A DNA stretch of 64,000 nt from Congeria kusceri. Lineage: Eukaryota > Mollusca > Bivalvia > Myida > Dreissenidae. The DNA lies in contig CM051030.1 in the NCBI GenBank assembly GCA_027627225.1, forward strand, positions 19,203,415 to 19,267,414, written 5' to 3'. This document shows, in pieces, positions 33,970-45,790 of this stretch. A program made the translations under genes and the position numbers. The notes below the pieces were generated by a model. The model ran no database searches. It was given only the letters and a program-made list of their open reading frames with translations, and was not told the DNA's origin. Within the stretch, counting starts at the first letter, position 1; the number at the start of each line of letters is the position of its first letter.

Positions 33970-34189
33970 GTAGGCATTTCTGTCCAAGTGGTTAAACAAT
34001 TTGAATTTTCAAATTGATGTATAGAAATACCTTCCAAGCTGCTGGTCAAACAACAGACTTAAAACCGCCCACACAAATTCTAGTACCGGTAGGTTTTGTA
34101 CATTTTTGTACTTACCACACCCTGTTTTACATGTCTGTCTTGTACACGCTATGGCATTTATTGTATGCTAATATATTTTGAAATGTAAA

Positions 34190-34453
34190 TAAAATTGAGC
34201 AGAATGGTGCCACTTTTTGTATTTGTAAATTCAAGTTAAGGTTTGCATGCAAGTACATATCTCTGTAAGTACTACAGATGTTCAATTGAAACTTCACACG
34301 TCTTCGTGTCCATTATGTATAGTCACTGGCCAAGGCCCATAATTGTGACCAGCATTTTTGCATAATCATGAACCTGTTTTGTAGTCATTAATGCTCATAA
34401 CTCTGTCAAAGCGGTTGAATAGTCGAGCGCGTTGGCCTAGGACAGCTCTTGTT
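34190..34453 (+). repeat. Truncated copy of the AATAGTCGAGCGC-ended element
   Basis: Ends in GAATAGTCGAGCGCGTTGGCC then GACAGCTCTTGTT (34417-34453), the same right end as the element at 36206-36654. The internal words ACTACAGATGTTCAATTGAAAC, CACACGTCTTCGTGTCCATTATG and GTCACTGGCCAAGGCCCAT recur at 36720-36800, 46870-47100 and 47930-48010. The left TIR is missing. Confidence 0.55.
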
Positions 34454-34512
34454 ATAATTGTTTATGCTACGCTTGGTGAGTTTCAATTAGAAAATATTGC
34501 ACTTTCTTACAG

Positions 34513-34666
34513 GTTTCCAAATGCAGTAGCAATGATTGCTGTGAAGGATTTTATCAGAAATGTGGCATACCTAACACTGTGGGAGCAGTTGACTGAACAC
34601 TAATTCAGCAAATAAAGAAGCGTTTCATGCAATTCATGTGCAGGCTGTGGTTGATCATAACGCCAG
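34513..34666 (+). pseudogene. Harbinger transposase exon 4 (catalytic region), frameshifted
   Basis: It begins after ACTTTCTTACAG| with RFPNAVA in the exon-3 frame. After a one-base shift near 34545 it reads GFYQKCGIPNTVGAVD, which contains the first catalytic Asp of the DDE triad (family motif G-x-VDGTH). A TGA then replaces the expected Gly. It continues EAFHAIHVQAVVDHN, the S-x-NVQ-VCDH-region, and ends at GCCAG|GTATAC. No later DDE exons with the second Asp and Glu could be found before 37.6 kb. The gene is therefore dead by a frameshift, a stop and loss of the 3' part. Confidence 0.65.
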
Positions 34667-34984
34667 GTATACACAAAAAATTAATTACTGTTTAATAAAT
34701 GTATATACAGCAAGGCATTGTTGCAATATATCCAGGACACAAAAATAGAAGCAACATTCTCCCCTCTCCCCCCTCCAAATTTGTTTTAATAATTATGGAC
34801 ACTTAGCTAATTGATTATTGCAAGATATTTATTTTAATCATTCTGCATAGAAAACACGTCAATTTTTTGTGATTATTATGAAAATTTGTATTGCTTTGAA
34901 CATTTTCTCCACTTGCTATTTTTATGTGTTTCTTCTGATGATTTTGTTTCATATAAATGCACAGATTTTAAAATTTTAATTTGT

Positions 34985-35235
34985 TAAAGGGACTATGTCA
35001 ACAAAAATTGGTTTCCTATTGCACTATAAATTATATTATTTGATATAAATGCGATTTACTAAGACACATGCAGTAAATAAATAAAAATAGTATAATATAC
35101 AATAAGACATTTGACGAAAACCGAAGTAGCAAAAAAACCTGAAAAAAAATCCAAGCGGGTATCGAACCACCGACTTTCGAGCCGTACGAAGAAATGACAT
35201 TATACAGCACTTTTACCAACTGCCATATCATGCTT
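34985..35235 (-). mobile_element. tRNA-derived SINE, minus strand
   Basis: The minus strand starts with TGGCAGTTGGTAAAAGTG (A box, about 35208-35225) and GGTGGTTCGATACCCGC (B box, about 35156-35172), 50 bp apart as in tRNA genes. The body ends toward 34985 in TGACATAGTCCCTTTAAC. The same tail word recurs at 41829-42281 and 51745-51780. Nested in the Harbinger element. Confidence 0.65.
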
Positions 35236-36205
35236 AGTAGAGAGTCGTTTGTAACATATGGTTTTACAAAAGGCTCACTATTCTAATGTCAAAGTGTAAA
35301 CAGGAATAGCGCCAAATAAACACAACCCAGTCCCATTTTATAATTTATTTTTATCTCAGAGAGCAAACACTCTTTTCCCATTATATATACCATGTTCTAA
35401 CCAGTATTAATATCTGAATTTCAGATTTTCTAAAGAAATTACCCCTTTGTTTGCATTAATTTCTCATAAACTTACTGAAATGTTATAAAACTGTTAGCTG
35501 TGTACTGACAAGTGATTGTCAATCATTCCATTTATATTGAACTGTTATGGATTGATGTATTGACAGTTTACAAAATGATAATATCGTTCAGATTATTTCT
35601 GTATGTTTTAGAAGTATGACGAAGTCACGTGCAACAATTACAGGATATAAAAAAATGCACAAACAACTATAATACGGAATGGTCACGCGATTAGCATGTT
35701 ATTCTTTTGATGAGGAGGTGGTGGGCTTGAAATCATGTGGAAGCAACTTTGTTCTGTCTTATTTATTATGATGGTTTTCTTGTTACATTACTTGAACTGA
35801 TAATTTCATATGTAATATGGCCAGCTTGTACAAAATATGTTTGTTTTAGTTTACGTTTCCTTCCCCTCCCAAAAAATAGGGGAGGTAGGTAGGAGCTTTT
35901 ATTTTCATTTTTTGGTAAATGGTCAACTTGAAGATTATAAAACTGAGAAAATATTCAAACATGTCTCTAATATCATAAAACATTGTTTGAAGTGGATGCT
36001 ATCAAAACAAAACACGTATGTATCCAAATAACATTTAACTATTTTTGATAACAAGTAAAATAAACAAAAAGCATATCTGACTCACTCAATATAATGTTAG
36101 CATCAGGGCTGTTTTTAGTGGTATTTGGGTAAACTGAAACAAACTTATTTTTTTTTACACCTAACTGCAAACTAGGGGATTCTTATGCAAAGCTATTTAT
36201 GTTTT
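35236..36205. other. Harbinger interior, nothing recognised
   Basis: The expected downstream transposase exons should lie between 34.7 and 37.6 kb. I do not see them. The open stretch at 35837-36031 lacks family motifs. Confidence 0.35.
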
Positions 36206-36654
36206 TAGCTCGACTATTGGAAGAATAGTTGAGCTTTCCTACTAGCCCCTGATTTAGCGTCCACGTTTGAATTTGGTTTAATTTTTTTAAATTCAAAACT
36301 ACATCAGTTATTCAGTTGACTTAGAAAATACCTGTTTAATCAACTCCAGTGTCATGGGCAACATTTCCCTATAACTCTATTTCGCATTTCGGCATAGTTA
36401 AGCCCCTTTTTTAACTTAGATTTTCTGGTCAATGATTACACCGGTTTTCAAAAGTTGTGTAACTTCAGAACTAAATAACTTATTCATTTGAAAATAGGAA
36501 AATACAGTTGTCATCAACTTCAGTATCAGGGGCAACATCCCTATAATTCCCATAACCCATTTTTGTATTTCAACTATTTTTTGCCCCTTCCACTTTTAAA
36601 AATAGCTTAAATACTTCGAATAGTCGAGCGCACTGTCCTCTGACAGCTCTTGTT
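36206..36654. mobile_element. MITE with GCTCGACTATTCGAAG terminal inverted repeats
   Basis: The left end GCTCGACTATTGGAAG (36208-36223) and the reverse complement of the right end (CTTCGAATAGTCGAGC, 36614-36629) match at 15 of 16 positions. The right tail GCGCACTGTCCTCTGACAGCTCTTGTT is the conserved terminus also seen at 34417-34453. It is 449 bp long with no ORF and resembles a very widespread bivalve repeat. A related 3' neighbour sequence (36700-36800) belongs to the CTTCTACAGATATTCAAGTG family. Confidence 0.7.
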
Positions 36655-37076
36655 AGCTCTACTATTCACCCAATATTTTGAGCTATACTACTCACCCGTT
36701 TGTTGGCGTAATGTTTGCATACATGTAACTTCTACAGATATTCAAGTGATACCTTACACATGTCCGCGGGGTCATTATGTAAGATCACTGACCAAAGCCC
36801 AAAAATCTGAAAATTTAGCAGAATTATACACCTTTTAGTACTTAGAAAAATCAGCTTAAGGTTTGCATGCAAGAGAACATTAAAGTTAAGTGTTGCAAGT
36901 AACAATTGCCCATCTATGCTTATAGGGTACTAGAGATTTTCAATTGATTACAATTTTCTTGTGATGCAGAGTATATCTTTAAAAGTATTGAAGAATGAAA
37001 GTAATTACAGTGTACAAGGAACATACATTAATTCTTTAATATTTATACAGTTATTGCATTTTGATTAATATTATTG

Positions 37077-37190
37077 TGCGGAGCCTAACTATATTAGTAT
37101 TGATGGATCTTTACATACAATCACATACATTGTTGACAGATGTTGAGAGGACGTGCAGAGTACAAGGACCATAACTCTTTCTTCAATATG
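37077..37190 (-). repeat. Relic of the 16.3-17.3 kb tandem repeat family, inverted
   Basis: TTGTGCGGAGCCTAACTATA then TTAGTATTGATGG, and GTGCAGAGTACAAGGACCAT with AACTCTTTCTTCA, are the reverse complement of the unit in the 16340-17265 array. One diverged unit is present. It lies inside the Harbinger element. Confidence 0.55.
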
Positions 37191-37656
37191 TCTTGAGTAA
37201 TTGTCCGGGGTGTGATTATAAATTTGAAGCTGAAATAGTAATCAAACAGAAATAACCTGTTGGACAGTCAAAGGGGACTAATTTGAATACTTTAATAACC
37301 TCCCTGTAAATATTGTTTTTACTTAGTTTAAATGAAAAACGTTTGAAACATATTATGTGTGATGCTTTGCAAAAATAAATACTATATATAATAATATTGA
37401 ATGGTATTTAAATATAAGTTGCATTACTAAAATCGTTATTATATATATATAAACCAAACGACACTGTTGTAAACGAAGGTAAAGTGTACACCGCGGACAA
37501 TTTTAACTCATAAATCAACGACGATCACAAAGAATGCAAAAAAAAAATACATAAATCTTTTAGAATTTATTAAAAAAAACACATTTCCAATTAGATCTAT
37601 GACAAAACACTGAATTACAGATAAAACGCAACGTTCAATCAACTGTCAACTGATAA

Positions 37657-37863
37657 CTAAATCATTTTGACAATGGCAATTATTTTCCCAAACAAATATT
37701 TGTGTACGTACTTCTCACATGCGTCAGCCCAAAACTCGCCCTTCTTCGTTGAAGTGACAGCATCTGTGATTTTAGAGATGATAAGTTCGTGGTTGTCAAG
37801 GCATAGTTGTACCAGAATGACTTTTTCGGCCTCAGACCAATTTGGTTTCCTCTTGGCAGCCAT
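37657..37863 (-). pseudogene. Harbinger-associated SANT/Myb-like (MADF-type) protein, N-terminal part
   Basis: From the ATG at 37863 the 68-codon frame starts MAAKRKPNWSEAEKVILVQL and continues with a helix rich in Leu/Asn/His, then ITSKKKG-like ITDAVTSTKKGEFWADACEK. The N-W-S-x-x-E-x-x-x-L first helix and the F-W-x-x-x-x-x-x-V helix are those of the Myb/SANT-like domain encoded by the second ORF of Harbinger elements. That protein binds the transposon ends and helps nuclear import of the transposase. The end is degenerate (YVHKYLFGK), where the family has a linker to the recognition helix, so the protein is truncated at about two thirds of the domain. It lies 240 bp from the right end and is divergent from the transposase, as in known elements. 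Confidence 0.65.
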
Positions 37864-38102
37864 TTTGTCTATTATGACAACACACGATATGCCTTTTACG
37901 CGGGAGATCGCGTGACATTTGATGACGTTTTCAGACTGGTTAGCGATTTTTCAGATCGTACACCAAATTCAACTCTTAGCTGCGATTTGAGACTTAGGAT
38001 CGCCGTCATAAAACGGACGTTCGCTGATCGCAGATGCAGTCGTAAATCTCGGATTTAAGATAAGATCATCTTAAGATACGATTTCTTGATAAAACGGCCT
38101 CC

Positions 38103-38608
38103 AGACAAAGATCACTTACTCGTTGATCATGTACATATCAGTGTGATAAACAATGTTTGCGTGATTACACGCGTCGTACACATTATACTACACTGTTTCA
38201 TTATGCACAGGGTATTACCTCCTGTATGAGCATGTCAGGTTTACATAATGTATGGCTTAGTATTAGGATTGCCTTAACGTGTTCAATGAAAAAAGAATAA
38301 TGGACGTTACAGTATTGTAAACATATGCAATTATTTTTTGGATAAATTTTAATTCTTCAAGTATTGTACTTTCAAATCACAATGCTGCTTAACTTTACAA
38401 TCATCGCTTATAGAAATTCACCATCAGACGAGAATGCCTATTTTTAAAAACGCGTTATGTGAAAACTTGCAATAACATACGGCAATATTTACGTACTCTT
38501 GATAACATGTATTGCTATATAAATAACGAATTATTGTTATAGTATTATTATTGTTTATGTAGATTCTATATACACTATATGCTATATATTATATATGTTA
38601 GATATGTC
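38103..38608. other. AT-rich spacer
   Basis: No exon or repeat recognised between the Harbinger right end and the trinucleotide blocks. Confidence 0.4.
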
Positions 38609-38672
38609 TTCTTCTTCTTCTTCTTCTTTTTCTTCTTCTTCTGTCTCTTCTACTTATAGTTAAAATAATAAC

Positions 38673-38703
<31 letters not shown>
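38609..38703. repeat. Microsatellites (TTC)n and (AAT)n
   Basis: TTC/TTCTTT run at 38609-38650, then an AATAAC/AAT run at 38665-38703. These are simple repeats. Confidence 0.9.
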
Positions 38704-38705
<2 letters not shown>

Positions 38706-38734
38706 TATATAAATTATTACTATTTTTATTATCA

Positions 38735-38783
38735 GCAGTAGTAGTAGTAGAAGTAGTAGTAGTAGTAGTAGTAGAGTAGTAGA

Positions 38784-38815
<32 letters not shown>

Positions 38816-39105
38816 CAGCGGTAGTAGAAGTAGTAGTAGTAGTAGTTGTTGTTGTTGTAGTAGTAGTAATAGTAGTTGTAGTCGTAGTAGTAGTAGTTTA
38901 TGTAGTTGATGTTGTTGTAGTGGAAGTATTATTATTATTATTATTACTACTAGTAGTAGCATTGGTATTAGTAGTTGTAGTTGTTGTCGAAGTAGCGGTA
39001 GAAGTAGTAGTGGCAGTTGTAGTAGTTGTTGTTGTTGTATGAATAATATTACTATTAGTATAAGTATTAGTATAAATAGTATTATAAGAAGTAGTAGCAG
39101 TAGTC
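38735..39105. repeat. Trinucleotide (TAG/GTA/GTT) block, about 370 bp
   Basis: A long, interrupted (GTA)n tract drifts into GTT, ATT and AGT units. It keeps frames open on the minus strand, giving 128- and 101-codon frames of poly-Leu or poly-Thr/Asn type that are not proteins. The block abuts the LINE fragment that starts at about 39140. Confidence 0.9.
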
Positions 39106-39139
39106 GTAAAAGTAACATGATATTTATACAGTATCGTCA

Positions 39140-40515
39140 TGGTGTATTTACCATTGATATCCCAATACTGATTCAAATCCTTCAAGAGGACTTTTGTATT
39201 CATAACACCCCCTTAAATGGATTGAAACTTATCTAACAAACAGAACCATGAAAGTTTTAGTTGAACAGTCAGCATCTGACACTTAGCCTTTGAGGTTCGG
39301 TGTACCTCAGGGTTCTTGCGCCGCACCAGTGCTCTTCACCCTGTATATATCGGCTCTCAACCGAGTGGTGCAGAAATATCCAGCCGATCTTTATGGATAT
39401 GCGAATGACCACAAGATTGCATTCAAAATTCAAGCGCGAAATTCTCAAAACGAGGCAACTGTTTCTTAAAACTTGAAAGTTGCCTGAATGAAATCATAAA
39501 ATGGATGACAACCTTCAAACTGAAAACGAATCAAATAAACTAAAATAATTATATATGGATCTAAACAACAGTTAGCGAAATTGAACATTTCAAGTGTAAG
39601 TGTTGGTGGTTGCGACGTAAAATGCGTCGATAATGTTAGAGACCTGGGTGTTATCATGACCAATACACTCAACTTTGACTATCACATTCAGAAAAAGTGT
39701 CAGCTAGCTCATGTACAGCTACGAAGCATTAGAGCTATACGTAAAAATCTCACGCAAAAGTCAACTGAATCATTAGTGCATGGATTGATTCATTCCCATA
39801 TTGATATATGTAACGGTATATTTACTGAAATTCCAATCTACCAAATCAACAAACTACAGCGAGTCCAAAATTATGTCGCTATAGTAGTAAGGAATGCTTC
39901 TTATGAACAATCAAGTTCTGAACTTCTTAAAGAATTACCTTGGCTTCCAGTTAAAGCTAGAGTTATGTTCAAAGTCCTAGTAATAGTGTTCCGTGTCATC
40001 AATGGTACAGCTCCAGTGTATCAGAGGAAAATGTTTGTTCCAACTCGAGAGCGGTACAGTATGAGATCACAAAGTGATACAAGCTTCAAAATCCATAGAC
40101 GGCGAACAAAATTAGCAGACAGATCTTTGGCTGTCGTTGGTCCAAAATGGTGGTATGATAGACCTAGCTATCTGAAAAATATTCAGTCAGCCAGCTTTAG
40201 ATCAAAACTGAAAACACATTTGTATACATAGTCAGTCACGAACAATGAGTATGCTCTGAGTGTGCTATTTTAAAAACAAAACATATGTAGTGATATAAAA
40301 CAATATTGATATCATTATGTTTGATCTAAGTTCTAGAAGCCTGTTTGAATATTGAATGTTTAGTTTCTATCGTGTGTATATAATTATGTAGTATAATAGT
40401 GTCATGCGTAATATGTATTCTCTTTATTTATCAAATGTGTACAATGTTAATGTGAAGCGCAATAGAATATTTTATGTTTTGCGCTGTATAAATGAGTGTA
40501 ATTGTAATTGTAAAA
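39140..40515 (+). pseudogene. Non-LTR retrotransposon (CR1/L2-like) reverse transcriptase 3' portion
   Basis: The order is LIQILQEDF (finger region, about 39167-39195), LKWIETYLTNRTMKVLV (39210-39260), FGVPQGSCAAPVLFTLYISA (RT motif B, about 39291-39350), then DLYGYANDHKI with the catalytic YADD box changed to YAND (39398-39409). The C-terminal connection follows as one open 216-codon frame (39581-40231) containing VGGCDVKCVDNVRDLGVIMT, INKLQRVQNY, LPWLPVKARVMFK and YLKNIQSASFRSKLKTH. Stops at about 39275 and 39468-39530 and frame changes near 39200 and 39560 kill it. The 3' UTR ends in a (TGTAATTG)n-like tail at about 40497-40513, as in CR1/L2 clades, which end in short microsatellites. It is 5'-truncated at the trinucleotide block. 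The Asp-to-Asn change alone would abolish polymerase activity. Confidence 0.75.
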
Positions 40516-40518
40516 TTT

Positions 40519-40738
40519 AGGTACCTGGTAATTATTTATAAGGTATCTGGAATTTATTTTGAAGGTACCTGGTAATTATCTAGAAGGTACCAGATCATTA
40601 TTTAGAAGGTACCAAGTGTTCATGAAGAAGGTACCAGGTAATTCTATAGTAGGTGCTTGGTTATTATTTAGAAGGTACCTGGCAATTATTTAGAAGGTAC
40701 ATGGTAATTATATAGTATGTACTTGGTAGTTATTTTGT
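40519..40738. repeat. Minisatellite, 22-23 bp unit (GGTACCTGGTAATTATTTAGAA)
   Basis: About nine units with KpnI-like GGTACC cores begin directly after the LINE tail. Divergence between units is moderate. The array may have grown from the end of the retroposon. Confidence 0.85.
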
Positions 40739-41828
40739 AATTTAATTAATTTTGAAAATAAAAATTCATATTCATGTCATCACAGCAGAAAGACTTGAAA
40801 GCCAATATTAAGTAGCGATTTTATTTTTTTACCTGGAACCTCTAAACTTAAGTTTGTTCAAAATACTTAGTAGGTACCTTCTGTCCATGAGTTTTCACCT
40901 GCACCGTAAGCCTCAAAGACCTGTTAAATAAAAAGTCTTTGTTAAGACTTTACCACTAATGCTCAATGTGACGTGAGATATTGATAAACACATTTTTATA
41001 AAATGCAATTATAGTCATTATGGAAGGAACTGTTTATCGAAATAAATTTCATAACTGTTCAGCGTCGATCTGGTGTATAAACCTATACATTCGGATATTT
41101 ATTTACATATTATACTATATATTAATGAAAGAATATGTCAATTGTGCGAAAAACTAGTATACGTATATGTCATTTGTTGTAAAATCGTTTGATTGGAATA
41201 AATCTTCATATCATTATTTTATGTGTACTCTTTAGCTCAGATCGTACTTTCATGTACATGTTACTAATACGTCTGTAGCTCCATAAATCACATAACTGAA
41301 CAAAGCGTGAACTAAGTGTTGAACTCTATAATTTGAATAAACACAATCTAAAATTACCACACCCGTCCATATGAATATTCTATTAACCGTAAAACATTTA
41401 AATGAATCATACCGCTTCTATAAAACATTAAGCATGGAGAATTGCAAGACGTACTCAATTTGGAGATTGTTCGGTACAAGTTGCTGCTTAAACAAATCGT
41501 TTACGATGTATTGCATTGAAAGGTAGTCTCTGTTTATTTCAGTTTAACTGTGAAATACCAACTGCCATTCAGTCAACCTTATTTAATGACATATAATAAT
41601 TTAATATGTTCAACAATGAAATTTTCCCATTCGAAATGTTCACGGATGCTGAATTGACATCCTAAATGAAAGAAAGTTCATTACTTCCTTTCTAGATTTC
41701 TGATAGATAATAGCCATGAGTGTTCTACTAAATATTTATTCTATACTTAAAATGTCCCTTGTTCAATATGAATTAAATATGGTTTCGCCTATTGATTTAA
41801 CTGAATCGAAGTGAATTCTTAACTTAAC
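40739..41828. other. AT-rich spacer
   Basis: No exon, TIR or tandem unit recognised. Confidence 0.4.
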
Positions 41829-42281
41829 TTAAAGGGACAATGTCACCGAAAAAGTGACTATGTCTCCTTCAGCATGTTCAATGTTGATATGTTCAAGAAA
41901 TGAACAATACAAAGGCGTATACAATACATAACGTATGAATAATTTACTACATTATGATAATTTTGATTAAAACCAACAAACAAAAATATTTGAACAAAAA
42001 ACTCAAGACGACGGAGTCGTAAGAACAAATGACAGTAGACAGCGCTGAAATCAATTCCTTTTGACTTGTAAATGAATGTGCATTGTATGGTTGTATAAGA
42101 GACCCACAAATCTGACGTCAAATTGTAAAGAAGCAAATGGCCAAACAAACAAGATATAAATTATATAAAGATTTTGTTCTCAGTATGCATATACTATATT
42201 TACATTATATGTACATTAGTGTCACCTGTATTATATGCCAATATTAATATGGGGCCCTTTTGATTGACATAGTCCCTTTAA
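41829..42281. mobile_element. Non-autonomous element with TTAA-flanked inverted ends
   Basis: The left end TTAAAGGGACAATGTCA (41829-41845) and right end TGACATAGTCCCTTTAA (42265-42281) are inverted repeats with one mismatch. If TTAA is the target duplication, the element is 445 bp with AGGGAC ends, which would suit a piggyBac-type origin. Alternatively it is two SINE tails in opposite orientation, since the same word ends the SINE at 34985. The 96-codon minus frame inside (41858-42148) has no motif. Confidence 0.55.
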
Positions 42282-45200
42282 AGTGTGTGTGTACGCCTTT
42301 CATTACAACCAATATTTTACAAAATAAGCATATGATAGTGTAGTTCAAAATAACTTAAAATCAGCCGAACACTATTTTTGACTATAAAGCTTGGCAATTT
42401 TGCGTTTTACAGCAATGGTCCTTATAAAACTGTGTTTCAATTTAAAGTTATATGTATTAATCAACTTTATAATGTTTTTTTATATACGCCACTTTGTATA
42501 TTGTAAGTATGTACAAACACATTTTAACACTATGTATTGTAAATACATTTCATTCTATATTAATGAACCTATAGTGAATGTGGAGCTTTTGTTCTACAAT
42601 GGCATTTTAAATGGGCGAAACCTATTTTATTTTACTCACAATTCGTGTTTGGGTAAATACAAACAAACACAGCAACAAATAAACAGATACACGAATAGTC
42701 CATCGAAAACATTACTCGTGATTCAGGTTATTAAATAGACGAGTAAATACGCGTATATGTTTAAAGTGTGCATGTACGATCTTACAACAGATATAGTCGC
42801 ATAAATACAATTAACCAAATAAAGTAAATTTACATATATTTCAATTTAAAAGGGAATATAAAGTTAAGAACAAAAAAAATATTTTAAACGCACAATAAGC
42901 TAGATTTTAATCACCAAATAGTGTTCGTCTGTACAGACGGAACCTCAAATACATGCATATACGCTGACTTGACAGTTGAGTTAGGTTACACAACACTAAT
43001 AAACGATGCAAAATCTCGACACTAATACTTGTTCATTTATTCCAATTGAATTGTGTCCTTCGTCAGTTGTATGGTTTCTGTATGCTTTCAAGTTATATTG
43101 TTACTTTTATCTGCGTTTTTTTGAATTATTTATTTAAAAGATCGCACATACACATTTTAAGAGGTACACCATTAACACTATCATTTCAACATAAACTATA
43201 ATATAGATGTCTAATATTACACACATTCAAATTACATATTTTGAATAAGTGTAAAAAAAATGCCAATTAAATCGCGAGCTGTAAGATATATGCTTTATTG
43301 AAGGGTTTTGCTTTTTTAACTACACTATTGGTCATTTGAATAGAAGGACCCACAAGTCAGGTCGTCATATTGATTCTTAGGTTATGACAACAAAGTGTGC
43401 ACATATATGTGTTTCTTTAGAAAGTTTAGTGTGTACGTTCAATATGTTTTCACAAATACAACATCTAAGCCCAATGGACGGAAACACAATGTATGCATCT
43501 CATCATCATCCGTTTCCATATTCCTGTATTACCGGTTACGATATTTATACATCTCACATAATAGGAAGCTGTATAAATTAAAATGTTATATGTGGGTCTT
43601 GCATCCTTGATGTATTCACTGATTTTGACAGCATACTATTAAACGATTCCTGTTGATAAGCGAACAGATCCTGTTAAACGTAGTGAATTAACTTATGCAC
43701 CATTAAAGTCTATGCCAATATCACGTGTATCAAGATTTATGGAGATGATAACACGTATATACAAATATGATGTTATCTTAGAAATTGACTGAATGCATTT
43801 CATGCCCAAATTGTCGACGGAAGGCAACGCAAAAATAGTGACATAAAAGGACATGTTGGCACATTTTCAAATTGTCTTTTTAAATGTCATAATGAATCGA
43901 AACTGCAAACATTAACACAGTTGGACCAATGCCTCAAACATAACATTGTATTACAATGACAGCATCACAAAGTAGTGCTCTACTCTGCATTGTGGTTACG
44001 TCCACAAGATCAAATGCCAATGTCTCGATATTTCCTGAGCTTGATGATGTATATACATCGACTTCAATTTAACGCTCCGTGAGTCATAAACGTTGTAATT
44101 TTCATCAAAAAGACCAGGGGTGGTTCCAGGATTTTTGGGTTACGGGGGTTGCGTAAACTTTTGATCATTTTAATATGCAGTAATGACCTTTGTACGTTGT
44201 ATATGGTTTTGCACTGACCAGCTGGGTAGTTTTAAACTGCCCGTACCTTGCTAAAAATACAGTATTGCTATAATTTATCCGCACATACAATTATGTTCAA
44301 TAAGTATAAAGCGAGAGGAAGTTGTTATTTTAAGTAATATTTATTCAAAAAGTGGGTCTATTAGTGACGAGAATAGTGTCTGTCATGTACATCCAATTAA
44401 ATTTCTCTTTAAATTAACATTAACAATAAAACGGTCCTTGCCTTGTGTGCTCTGTTTGATTTCTTAAATAATTTAAAAGAGAATTTCGACGATTCTATAA
44501 TTTTGTTAATAAATCGTTTAGTTCCCAAAACTCAATAGCGACAGTTTTTTGTCTAAATATGTTTAATGTTTCTATGAAAGTTGTAGTGCATTAAAGGGTT
44601 GTGGTGCATCAATTCCCAGCGGTTTCATATTTGTCCCGGTACCATTAGTAATTAATCACGAAATTTGGTGTTTGACAAATGCTCAATCAATAATGAGTAC
44701 CTAAAATCTTTCATCTATGATATGAAGATCGATGCCACAATGCTGTAGAATGTAGACTTAGAGACAATAGTAGAAAATAATTAGTTGTAACAGAAGTTTT
44801 ACAAGTAGGAGGAGGAGAACCTATCGTCATGTTCCTGATTAACTCAGTACTTGCCTGCACTGAAAATAGCTAGTTCCTAGCAAATACCGCTTCTTAATCC
44901 TGTCTTAAATGATTACACTTGACATAATATTTGTCTAATAAATAATATAAACATAAAAATATCAGACTGCTGATATTGTTATGAATTAAAATAAAACTAA
45001 TAACTTCAAGGTAAATTTCAACATTTTAAACATAGCGCGCGATACAGTTATAATCTGTACGCGTAATGAGCTGTTACATATGTCTGCTAATGACAATTAT
45101 TTTGTCGAATGAGTATGAATGCTGTCAAAAATGGAAAAAAGAGAAATCTGTTCAATTAACGATATCAAATGCTAAAAAGTACACATGAAAATAACATGCA

Positions 45201-45506
45201 TAAATGTACGACATTGAAAATTGACCATTTAACATTGTATATATGCTTAAGTAGTTTTTTTTTTAATGTATCATATACACGTTAAATAATAATTTTTCGG
45301 TGATATATTGTAAAATGAATAAATCCCAGACTGTGATGAAGTCCAAACTTTATTTTAAAGTGAATTGGATCATAACCAATCCATGTATAGATTTGTTTTG
45401 GGAAAGCTCTAAATTGTATTACATATCAACCCCTTTTGAGCAACATGGCATTGCAGACCTCACACGTTTTACTATAACATTCAGTAGTTATTGTATGAAA
45501 GTACAA
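42282..45506. other. AT-rich spacer, no gene recognised
   Basis: Several chance frames (42391-42738, 43384-43610) are Ile/Tyr/Lys-rich without motifs. A short CCAGGGGTGGTTCCAGGATT phrase near 44113 recalls a bivalve repeat but is too short to call. Nothing else is seen. Confidence 0.4.
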
Positions 45507-45790
45507 TACACGCCACGCGAAACCTGCAAAAATCGCGATAAGCGACGAACCGATTTTATCGCGAAGCGCATAGTGCTCGCTCGCGATGACACAAATATTC
45601 GGTAATTCTCGCGACAACAATTCGCGCAAATCGCAAAAACATTTCGTGACTTATTCGTCGCGAAATCTCGCAATGGGGCCGCCCACTAGCTTTTGCGAAT
45701 CCTCGCGAATTTCGTGACGTTTGCGAAAATTGATCGAAGGCTCGTCACGACAGTGTGAATTCTGCGAGTTTCTCTTGGCGCGTGCTGTAA
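45507..45790 (+). repeat. CGCGA-rich dispersed repeat, plus copy
   Basis: TACACGCCACGCGAAACCTG, CGATTTTATCGCGAAGCGCA, and many TCGCGA and GCGAAT words in otherwise AT-rich DNA. The first 150 bp occur in inverted orientation at 48170-48330, and a truncated third copy begins GTGCCACGCGAAACCTAC at about 46733. No coding content. The frames here are by-products of CpG-rich repeat. Confidence 0.65.

Larger units (their letters stand above)
31624..38102 (+). mobile_element. Composite PIF/Harbinger DNA transposon with nested insertions
   Basis: The left end (about 31624) starts with a G run, then CGTTTTATTAACAGATCTTAG. The right end (about 38102) reads, on the minus strand, GGAGGCCGTTTTATCAAG then TCGTATCTTAAG, so the ends match as diverged inverted repeats. 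Second CCGTTTTAT words inside both ends extend the symmetry. Between them lie four transposase exons on the plus strand and a SANT/Myb-like ORF on the minus strand, the two-gene content known for PIF/Harbinger. At least five other repeats are nested inside (32160-32440, 33119-33351, about 34200-34453, 34985-35235, 36206-36654). All coding parts are broken, so it is dead. The 3-bp target duplication usual for the family could not be confirmed. Confidence 0.7.

Noticed and set aside
38732..39203. Long poly-Leu and poly-Thr/Asn minus-strand frames
   Set aside because: Direct translation of a (GTA)n-type trinucleotide block; no gene signal.
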